DNA of 7,468 nucleotides from Deltaproteobacteria bacterium (GTDB taxonomy: Bacteria > UBA10199 > 2-02-FULL-44-16), in contig JACQMA010000209.1 in the NCBI GenBank assembly GCA_016203825.1, forward strand, positions 1 through 7,468, given 5' to 3'. Below, in pieces: positions 1 through 5,789 of the stretch. Position 1 is the stretch's first letter. The number at the start of each line of letters is the position of its first letter. A program made the position numbers and the translations under genes. Under the pieces are notes generated by a model, which made no database searches, was not told the DNA's origin, and saw nothing but the letters and a program-made list of their open reading frames with translations.

Positions 1-37
1 GTATAGTAGATAACCCGGGTATCCACCCGGCCCTAAA

Positions 38-104
38 AAGGAGGTTGGCTATGAAACACATTTTGACTGACCTCTGTTGGTCATGGAGGAGCAAAATCCT
101 CCTT
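38..104 (+). repeat. Nested inverted repeats able to pair with the small ORF's Shine-Dalgarno
   Basis: Two local hairpins are visible: TGACC/GGTCA (68-72 with 79-83, 6-nt loop) and GGAGGA/TCCTCC (85-90 with 97-102, 6-nt loop). The Shine-Dalgarno segment AAGGAGG (38-44) is also perfectly complementary to CCTCCTT (98-104), and GAGGT (41-45) to ACCTC (70-74). These pairings exclude each other, an arrangement that in known leaders can switch translation. Regulation is inference; the complementarity is seen directly. Confidence 0.35.
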
Positions 105-110
105 CATTGA
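51..110 (+). CDS. Possible 19-residue small protein or leader peptide
   Basis: An open frame of 19 codons plus TGA reads MKHILTDLCWSWRSKILLH. It is preceded by a near-perfect Shine-Dalgarno AAGGAGG (38-44) six bases before the ATG. A TATAGT hexamer at 2-7 could be a -10 box, but any -35 would lie outside the window. The peptide has two Trp and one Cys, is mildly basic and has no clear membrane segment. I do not recognise it. No plus-strand gene follows that it could control as a leader. It may be a small standalone protein, a type I toxin-like transcript, or chance. The main support is the ribosome binding site and its spacing. Confidence 0.2.
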   Translation: MKHILTDLCWSWRSKILLH

Positions 111-338
111 AGATGTAGGGAGGGCCTTTCGGCAAATGAATTCAGGATAACTCTAGACGAAAGATCGCGATTTTGGCGATCCGAATAGAAATCCTTGAAC
201 ACTCCTTGTCGCGCATCACGACATCTTCTGGCGTATACGGCCGTTGCGCCGACCAACCGTGATGTGATAAGGCCCAACACAGTTAAGGAAAATATCTCCA
301 AGGAAAAAATAAATTTTTCGCTGTATAATTGATCAAAC

Positions 339-1145
339 TTATTTCAAGGGTTCGTCGAAAACTTTTCGAAAGCTGTAGCGTTTTGTTTTTTGTCGCAGTC
401 TCTTCATCCCACTTTGGATCTCTCGCATAAATTCAGGATCCGACTTTATCATGTCCGTTTCAGATAGTTCTCGCTTTGCCCCTTCAACAAGTAAAACGAC
501 CTCCCCCTTCAAGGGTTTTTTGACAAGATGGTCACGGAGAGTCTGAAGATTTTCTCTCACAAACTCTTCATGAATTTTTGAAACCTCACGGCAGAGAACG
601 GCTTTGCGATTGCCGAGGATGGCGAGGCAATCGGCGAGGGTTTTTTCGACTTTCCACGGTGAGACGTAGAAAACCAAAGTTTCGGGGCGAGTGCGGAGTT
701 CTTCGAGGACCTTTTTCCGTTTCCCCGGCTTGTCGGGGAGAAAACCCACAAAGGTGAAGCGATCGGTGGGGAGTCCGGCGGCAGAAATGGCCGCCGTCAG
801 CGCTGAGGGTCCCGGGATGGGAACCACGGTGATCCCCGCCTCGATCGCTGCAATGAGCAAAGGATAACCCGGATCAGAAATACACGGAGTCCCGGCATCA
901 GAGACGAGCGCAATATTTTTCCCCGCCAGCAACTGACGCACGATGTCGCCTGCCTTCGCCCGTTCGTTGCCCTGAAAGAAACTCGTAAGGGGCGTGTGGA
1001 TGTCAAAATGCGTCAGGAGTTTCTTGGTGTGCCGCGTGTCCTCGGCCGCGATCAGATCGACTTCTTTGAGAACGCGCAGCGCGCGCAAGGTGATGTCTTC
1101 GAGGTTGCCGATCGGCGTTGCGATGATGTAAAGCGTGCCGCTCAT
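339..1145 (-). CDS. rsmI: 16S rRNA (cytidine1402-2'-O)-methyltransferase RsmI
   Basis: RsmI (formerly YraL) transfers a methyl group from S-adenosylmethionine to the 2'-OH of C1402 in the decoding centre of 16S rRNA. The 268-residue product shows the family motifs in order: TLYIIATPIGNLEDITLRA at the N-terminus, EDTRHTKKLL (35-44), SDAGTPCISDPG (82-93), PIPGPSAL (109-116), REVSKIHEEF (186-195) and KGEVVLLVEG (213-222). The usual FYEAPHR-like segment reads FYVSPWK (159-165), a local deviation. After residue 222 there is a short, basic, Lys/Arg-rich tail instead of the longer C-terminal segment of E. coli RsmI (286 aa). The ATG overlaps the aceE stop as ATGA (1142-1145), which fixes the start and suggests translational coupling; no strong Shine-Dalgarno is present. 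It is the last gene of the operon. The function call is firm. Confidence 0.95.
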   Translation of the reverse strand: MSGTLYIIATPIGNLEDITLRALRVLKEVDLIAAEDTRHTKKLLTHFDIHTPLTSFFQGNERAKAGDIVRQLLAGKNIALVSDAGTPCISDPGYPLLIAAIEAGITVVPIPGPSALTAAISAAGLPTDRFTFVGFLPDKPGKRKKVLEELRTRPETLVFYVSPWKVEKTLADCLAILGNRKAVLCREVSKIHEEFVRENLQTLRDHLVKKPLKGEVVLLVEGAKRELSETDMIKSDPEFMREIQSGMKRLRQKTKRYSFRKVFDEPLK

Positions 1146-3673
1146 ACTTTCATTGGATCGGGTTTTTCCGGATCAATTCCGAATTCCTTCATCGCCTTTT
1201 CGATGACGGCGGGTTTCACTTTTCCCTGTTTCGCAAACTGATGGAGCGTCGCCACGACGATCGATTCGGCATCGACTTCGAAAAATCGACGGAGTTCACG
1301 ACGAGAGCTACTGCGTCCCAATCCATCGGTTCCGAGGGAAAAGAAATTCGGGACCCAGCGCGCAATCTGATCTGGGACCGCTTTCATCGAGTCGCTGCAC
1401 GCAACCACCGGCCGCTCACCCTTTGGGAGCGCGGTGAGGAGCCACGGCGCCCTCGCTTTTTCCGCTGGATGAAGCATGTTCCATCGCTCCACCTCGAGGG
1501 CCTCGCGACGAAGCTCGGCATAACTCGTGACCGAAAAGACATCCGCTTCGACCCCATATTCGTGAAACAACATCCCCTGAGCCTTGAGGACTTCGGGAAG
1601 AAGAGAGCCACTCCCCAAGAGCGTCACCTTGAGTTTGCCATTCTTTTCAGGTGCTGCGCTCACGAGGTACATCCCCTTGATAATACCTTCCTCGCATTTC
1701 TCCGGCATCTTGGGCATGGGATAATTTTCATTCTGAAGGGTCAGGTAAAATATCACTTCCTCCCCCTCTTCGAACATCACGCGCATCCCTTCTCGCACGA
1801 GAACAAGAATCTCGTACGCATACGCCGGTTCATAAGAGCGCACGCGGGGATAGCAACTTGCGACGAGGAGGCTGTGTCCGTCTTGATGTTGGAGTCCCTC
1901 ACCCGCGAGCGTCGTTCGCCCGGCCGTACATCCGAGCAAAAAACCACGACAGCGTTGATCTTGCAGCGCCCAGATAAAATCACCAATGCGCTGAAAACCG
2001 AACATGGAATAAAAAAGATAAAACGGAATCAGCGTCTCGCCATGCGTCGCTTCCGCCGTCCCCGCTGCGCCAAAGGAGGAAACGGCACCGGCCTCGGAAA
2101 TACCTTCCTCCAGGAGTTGTCCCTCCTTGGCTTCACGATAGTACAAGAGCATCTTGGAATCGACGGGTTCATATTTTTGTCCCACCGACGAATAAATCCC
2201 GATCTGGCGAAAGAGCGGATCCATTCCAAAGGTTCTTCCTTCGTCAGGAATAATCGGGACGATACGCTTGCCGAGGGTTGGATGACGCAGCAACTTTGAA
2301 AGAAAAGAAACAAACGCCATCGTGGTCGAAACTTTTCGCGACTCGCCCGTCCCCTCGAGAAATTCACGATACTCTGTGAGCGCAAAGGGCTTGAGCGATC
2401 CCTTCTGAACGGGCTTTCGCTTGGGAAGACTTCCCCCCAAGATGCGTCGACGTTCGAGGAGATACTGCATCTCTTCGCTCTTCTCGGAAGGGCGATAAAA
2501 CGGGGCATCCTTGAGATCTTTGTTAGAGATGGGAATGTCAAAGCGATCGCGGAAATGTCGAAGTTCCTCTTCATTGAGCTTCTTTTGCTGATGCGTGATG
2601 TTACGGCCCACTCCACCCTCACCGAGTCCATAGCCCTTGATCGTCTTGCAGAGGACCACCGTCGGTTGACCCCGATGTTCCAGTGCGAGCTTGTACCCCG
2701 CCCACACTTTTCGGGCATCGTGACCGCCGCGCCCCAACTTTTGCAATCGTTCGTCGGGGATTTTTTCGACGAGTTTGGTGAGCTGTGGATGAGTTCCAAA
2801 AAAATGCTGTCGAATATAACTTCCCGACTCAACGCTGTACTTTTGGTAATCGCCATCGACCGCTTCGTTCATGCGTTGCACGAGCAGACCTTGTGTGTCG
2901 GCCGCAAGCAGTGGATCCCAATCGCGTCCCCAAATGACCTTGACGACATTCCACCCCGCCCCGCGAAAGAGAGATTCCAATTCTTGAATGATCTTTCCGT
3001 TACCCCGCACCGGCCCATCGAGTCGCTGTAGGTTGCAATTCACCACAAAGATGAGGTTGTCCAAATTCTCGCGGGAAGCGAGCGTCAGCGACCCCATACT
3101 TTCAGGCTCGTCCATTTCACCATCCCCCAAAAAGGCCCAGACACGACAGGGATCCGTATCCTTGAGGTCACGATCACGCAGATAACGATTAAAACGCGCT
3201 TGATAGATAGCCATGAGCGGCGACAGTCCCATCGAGACCGTCGGAAATTCCCAAAAATCGGGCATCAGCCACGGATGGGGGTAGGACGGGAGTCCGCCGC
3301 CTGGGGACACTTCACGGCGAAAGTGTTCCAACTGTTTTTCGGTCAGCCGCCCCTCGAGAAATGCTCGCGCATAAATGCCGGGTGCGGCATGTCCCTGAAA
3401 AAAAACCTGATCCCCACCACCAGGCGCATCTTTCCCGCGAAGGGCATGCTGAAAGGCGACTTCAAGCAGTGTTGCACACGAGGCAAACGTCGAAATATGA
3501 CCGCCGATCCCCTCTTCGTTGCGATTCGCGCGAACCACCATGGCCATCGCATTCCAGCGAATAAGGCTTTTGATCTTTCGCTCGATCACCTCGTCACCGG
3601 GATACGGAGGCTGATCCTTCGCGAAAACCGTATTCACATACGGGGTCACCAACGGAAAATGAACGTGCGACAT
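1142..3673 (-). CDS. aceE: Pyruvate dehydrogenase E1 component, homodimeric AceE type
   Basis: This is the thiamine-diphosphate-dependent E1 that decarboxylates pyruvate and passes the acetyl group to the lipoyl domain of E2. The 843-residue product matches E. coli AceE (887 aa) along most of its length from memory. The ThDP/Mg motif GDGEMDEPES (183-192) with NCNLQRLDGP (212-221) is present. So are the active-site histidine segments GGHIS (H59), FQGH (H95) and NITHQ (H361), EEGISE (522-527), the SMFGFQRIGD block (556-565), GEGLQHQDGH (591-600), and the C-terminal SVTSY and ERWNMLHP segments. It begins at the equivalent of about E. coli residue 48-50, so the N-terminal E2-binding region is missing. 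The start is fixed because the nadE TAA stop lies in the same frame two codons before the ATG, and GGAG sits 6 nt upstream. No aceF or lpd is nearby. The related 2-oxo acid E1 MdeB is a less likely alternative. Confidence 0.95.
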   Translation of the reverse strand: MSHVHFPLVTPYVNTVFAKDQPPYPGDEVIERKIKSLIRWNAMAMVVRANRNEEGIGGHISTFASCATLLEVAFQHALRGKDAPGGGDQVFFQGHAAPGIYARAFLEGRLTEKQLEHFRREVSPGGGLPSYPHPWLMPDFWEFPTVSMGLSPLMAIYQARFNRYLRDRDLKDTDPCRVWAFLGDGEMDEPESMGSLTLASRENLDNLIFVVNCNLQRLDGPVRGNGKIIQELESLFRGAGWNVVKVIWGRDWDPLLAADTQGLLVQRMNEAVDGDYQKYSVESGSYIRQHFFGTHPQLTKLVEKIPDERLQKLGRGGHDARKVWAGYKLALEHRGQPTVVLCKTIKGYGLGEGGVGRNITHQQKKLNEEELRHFRDRFDIPISNKDLKDAPFYRPSEKSEEMQYLLERRRILGGSLPKRKPVQKGSLKPFALTEYREFLEGTGESRKVSTTMAFVSFLSKLLRHPTLGKRIVPIIPDEGRTFGMDPLFRQIGIYSSVGQKYEPVDSKMLLYYREAKEGQLLEEGISEAGAVSSFGAAGTAEATHGETLIPFYLFYSMFGFQRIGDFIWALQDQRCRGFLLGCTAGRTTLAGEGLQHQDGHSLLVASCYPRVRSYEPAYAYEILVLVREGMRVMFEEGEEVIFYLTLQNENYPMPKMPEKCEEGIIKGMYLVSAAPEKNGKLKVTLLGSGSLLPEVLKAQGMLFHEYGVEADVFSVTSYAELRREALEVERWNMLHPAEKARAPWLLTALPKGERPVVACSDSMKAVPDQIARWVPNFFSLGTDGLGRSSSRRELRRFFEVDAESIVVATLHQFAKQGKVKPAVIEKAMKEFGIDPEKPDPMKV

Positions 3674-3676
3674 CGT

Positions 3677-5323
3677 TTACTCCATTTCGTGAAGGGGTTT
3701 CCAGGCAATCGGGAACCGTCGACCAATACCAAAGGCCTTGGACGTCACCTTGAGCCCCGGCGCCGCTTGGCGCCGTTTGTATTCATTGCAATCGACACGT
3801 CGAACAACATCGGCCACAACCTTGGCATCAAACCCTCGCTTTACGATGTCGGCAGGGCTTCGAAGTTCTTCAATGTACGCCTTCAAAATACCATCGAGAA
3901 CAGCATAGTCGGGCAAAAGATCTTGGTCCTTTTGATTCGGTTTGAGTTCAGCCGTTGGAGGTCGAGCCATGATCGAAGCCGGGATGACTTCTCGCTCACG
4001 ATTGAGCTCGCGGGCAAGATCATAGACCATGGTCTTGGGTACATCCGAAATCACGGAGAGTCCACCGACCATATCGCCGTAGAGCGTACAGTAACCGACG
4101 GCAAGTTCAGATTTATTTCCCGTCGAGAGGACCATCGCCCCCCGCTGATTCGAAAGTGTCATCAGGATATTCCCCCGAATGCGCGCCTGAAGATTTTCTT
4201 CCGCAAGACTCACCTCATCCACTTTTCCACGGAATCCCAGGACATCTCGATAGCTCGCATAGATATCGGTCATGGAATGGACCTCTGTCCGAATGCCGAG
4301 CCGTTGTGCCAGTTCTTGCGCATCCTGAACACTTTGCGGTTGTGTAAAGGGCGACGGCATCAGGATCCCCGTGACTCGTTCCTCGCCCAACGCTCGCACG
4401 GCAAGGGCGGCGACGACCGCTGAATCAATCCCTCCCGAAAGGCCAACAATGGCCTCCCGAAAACCACACTTGCGACTATAATCACGAAGTCCCAAGACGA
4501 GGGCCTCTCTGATGCCTTGAATATCCGACGGTTGACTCGAGGTTTGAAGAGGAACAAGAGACTCAAGATCGACGAGACCATGATCCTCGGTAAAACTCTT
4601 GAGCTGGTGAACAACGCGTCCTTCCGCATCAACAACAAAACTCGCACCGTCAAAAACGAGTTCGTCATTTCCCCCCACCAAATTACAATAGATCACCGGA
4701 AGGTGATGACGTTTTGCCGCATCAGCAAGCAGCGAGGCGCGAATGGACGGTTTGCCCTGACTATAGGGCGATGCCGAAAGGTTGATCAGGACGTCCGCAC
4801 CACAACGGGAAAGTTCCTGGAGGGGATCGCGTTGATAGTACTGGCGTCCGCCAAAACGGTGCGCGGACCACAGGTCTTCGCACAGCGAGAGACCAATGTT
4901 GATTCCAGCGTGCGTCACGACATGGTATCGGGAAGCAGGTTCAAAATGACGTGCTTCATCAAAGACATCATATTCCGGAAGGAGCGTCTTGTGCTGCTCC
5001 AACTGAATCTTTCCTCCCGCAAGAAGGCCCGCCGTATTGAAAAGACCGCGACCGGATGCTGCTTGATTTTGGGAGGTGTAGCCGATCACGACACCGGTTG
5101 TCTGGGTCTGCGACGCAATCTTTTCTACCGCTGTAAGATTGGCGTGAAGAAAATCGCTGCGTTCGAGGAGGTCGCGTGGCGGATACCCGCACACCGTGAG
5201 TTCGGGAAAAACCACGAGGTCAGCGCCTTGTGATTCCGCCCACTTCAACTCCCTCACGATCTTCTCGGTATTTCCTGCGAAATCGCCGACGGTCGTATTG
5301 ATCTGCGCTATGCCAATCTTCAT
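3677..5323 (-). CDS. nadE: Glutamine-dependent NAD+ synthetase
   Basis: NadE amidates deamido-NAD+ to NAD+ with ATP, the final step of NAD biosynthesis, in the cytoplasm. The 548-residue protein is the two-domain, glutamine-using form. Residues 1 to about 255 are a nitrilase-type glutaminase with candidate catalytic triad E41 (FPELTVCGYP), K112 (HKTLLPEYDVFDE) and C148 (LSLCEDLW). Residues from about 270 to the end are the synthetase, with the PP-loop LSGGIDSA (295-302), LSTGNKSE (399-406) and the ARPPTAELKPNQKDQDLLPDY-type block near 453-473. Length and motif order are normal for the family. The ATG directly abuts the TAA of the SCP2 gene (TAAATG) with no evident Shine-Dalgarno, so translation probably depends on re-initiation after the upstream gene. 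aceE follows after 3 bp. The NAD+ product is the electron acceptor of the pyruvate dehydrogenase complex. Confidence 0.96.
   Translation of the reverse strand: MKIGIAQINTTVGDFAGNTEKIVRELKWAESQGADLVVFPELTVCGYPPRDLLERSDFLHANLTAVEKIASQTQTTGVVIGYTSQNQAASGRGLFNTAGLLAGGKIQLEQHKTLLPEYDVFDEARHFEPASRYHVVTHAGINIGLSLCEDLWSAHRFGGRQYYQRDPLQELSRCGADVLINLSASPYSQGKPSIRASLLADAAKRHHLPVIYCNLVGGNDELVFDGASFVVDAEGRVVHQLKSFTEDHGLVDLESLVPLQTSSQPSDIQGIREALVLGLRDYSRKCGFREAIVGLSGGIDSAVVAALAVRALGEERVTGILMPSPFTQPQSVQDAQELAQRLGIRTEVHSMTDIYASYRDVLGFRGKVDEVSLAEENLQARIRGNILMTLSNQRGAMVLSTGNKSELAVGYCTLYGDMVGGLSVISDVPKTMVYDLARELNREREVIPASIMARPPTAELKPNQKDQDLLPDYAVLDGILKAYIEELRSPADIVKRGFDAKVVADVVRRVDCNEYKRRQAAPGLKVTSKAFGIGRRFPIAWKPLHEME
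3680..3683 (-). promoter_or_regulatory. Ribosome binding site of aceE
   Basis: On the minus strand GGAG precedes the aceE ATG with a 6-nt gap (TAAACG) and lies inside the last codons of nadE. Together with the in-frame TAA it decides the aceE start and rules out an upstream extension of the protein. Confidence 0.7.
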
Positions 5324-5653
5324 TTAGACAAGAAGTTGCCCCAACTTGATGGCAACACCAAGATCTCCTTTGACCTTCACCTTGCCCGTCAAAAAAGCGG
5401 ATTCGGGGCGAAGTTCGCCTGTTGTGAGTTGAACAAAGACTTCTGATGCCATCGAGATGGTTGTTGGGGCCTCTGTTGCCGCATCTTCGGTGAGCGTGGG
5501 TGGAGTCTTTCCAAAATCCACCACCCAACGACCACCGCCATCTCCCGTGAGCTCGAGGACAATCGCTGCCTTGACCCCCTTGGCAACGTTCGCATCTCGC
5601 TGCAATTTCTGGGCTACTTTTCCCTCGACAATACTCCGTGCTGTCTCGGCCAT
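5324..5653 (-). CDS. SCP2 sterol-binding domain protein (small lipid carrier-like)
   Basis: The 109-residue protein consists of a single SCP2 domain. It has an N-terminal helix, then the beta-strand run AAIVLELTGDGGGRWVVDFG (29-48), a TTISMASEVFVQLTTGEL strand-helix (64-81), and the hallmark ending AFLTGKVKVKGDLGVAIKLGQLL (86-108). SCP2 folds have a hydrophobic tunnel that binds fatty acyl chains, sterols or other lipids; the bacterial stand-alone forms mostly lack an assigned substrate. There is no signal peptide, so it is expected to be cytoplasmic. It is the first gene of the operon, with a strong GAGGAGG site 4 nt before the ATG and a promoter candidate just upstream. Its stop abuts nadE. 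The family call is firm, the biological role is unknown. Confidence 0.88.
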   Translation of the reverse strand: MAETARSIVEGKVAQKLQRDANVAKGVKAAIVLELTGDGGGRWVVDFGKTPPTLTEDAATEAPTTISMASEVFVQLTTGELRPESAFLTGKVKVKGDLGVAIKLGQLLV

Positions 5654-5657
5654 GATT

Positions 5658-5664
5658 CCTCCTC
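5658..5664 (-). promoter_or_regulatory. Strong Shine-Dalgarno of the SCP2 gene
   Basis: GAGGAGG on the minus strand lies 4 nt before the ATG at 5653. It is the strongest ribosome binding site of the four-gene operon and supports this as the operon's first gene. Confidence 0.8.
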
Positions 5665-5675
5665 AAGTTGATGCA

Positions 5676-5703
5676 TTTGTAGAACCTGTCGGGGAAAAGT
5701 CAA
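5676..5703 (-). promoter_or_regulatory. Candidate sigma70-type promoter of the scp2-nadE-aceE-rsmI operon
   Basis: On the minus strand TTGACT (5698-5703, five of six matches to the -35 consensus) is followed after 16 nt by TACAAA (5676-5681, four of six to the -10). A transcript would start near 5668-5670 and have a very short leader containing the GAGGAGG site. The REP-like repeat lies immediately upstream of the -35. Position and strand fit the operon; activity is inferred. Confidence 0.5.
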
Positions 5704-5704
5704 C

Positions 5705-5747
5705 CCGTTCGACTCGCTTCGCTCGCTCAGGGCGCAGCCGTTCGACT
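5705..5747. repeat. REP-like intergenic repeat with a 10-bp direct repeat
   Basis: The segment 5705-5732 has CCGTTCGACT at one end and GCTCGCTCAGGG at the other, with the redundant core CTCGCTTCGCTCGCTC between. CCGTTCGACT recurs at 5738-5747, giving a direct repeat 33 bp apart. From memory, motifs of the kind CCTTCGACTTCGCTCAGG are dispersed in intergenic regions of many bacterial genomes, and this looks like one of them. The internal complementarity is imperfect and I cannot count copies from one window. Confidence 0.4.
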
Positions 5748-5789
5748 TTCGCCTTGCTCTCGCTTCTTTCCTTTGGCACAAGCTTTCAG

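Larger units (their letters stand above)
1..338. other. Intergenic region downstream of rsmI, no confident gene
   Basis: I find no gene I would call with confidence here. The left end carries inverted repeats at 15-20/25-30 (CCGGGT, 4-nt loop), 68-72/79-83 and 85-90/97-102, and a short open frame with a good Shine-Dalgarno sequence (separate entry). Another perfect 6-bp stem, GATCGC/GCGATC, lies at 163-168/176-181. A minus-strand 65-codon open frame (104-301) has only a TTG start, no ribosome binding site and no recognisable motif. The stretch 300-340 is AT-rich. It has no GC-rich stem before its T-run, so I do not call a terminator for the operon that ends at 339. Confidence 0.6.

Noticed and set aside
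104..301. Minus-strand 65-codon open frame downstream of rsmI
   Set aside because: TTG start, no Shine-Dalgarno, no recognisable motif; most likely chance, although a gene remnant cannot be excluded.
324..329. Perfect TATAAT on the plus strand, possible antisense promoter into rsmI
   Set aside because: No -35-like hexamer at 15-19 bp upstream and no extended -10; probably chance in an AT-rich spacer.
301..338. Intrinsic terminator after rsmI
   Set aside because: The T-run is preceded only by an A/T stem (GAAAAA/TTTTTTC); no GC-rich hairpin is visible.
1241..2299. 352-codon plus-strand open frame opposite aceE
   Set aside because: Entirely antisense to a well-supported gene, His/Arg-rich nonsense composition with no motif; a shadow of aceE codon bias.
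3200..4423. 407-codon plus-strand open frame spanning aceE and nadE antisense
   Set aside because: It crosses the junction of two firm genes on the other strand and shows no family features.
4517..5233. 238-codon plus-strand open frame opposite nadE
   Set aside because: Antisense shadow of nadE with no motif or ribosome binding site.
3674..5323. TAA reassignment or a deliberate readthrough polyprotein
   Set aside because: NadE and AceE each begin with canonical N-termini or a good ribosome binding site, and other genes here also end with TAA, so normal termination is far more likely.
5457..5789. Upstream extension of the lipoprotein frame, adding up to 111 residues
   Set aside because: It overlaps the SCP2 gene antisense and would bury the signal peptide and lipobox inside the protein.
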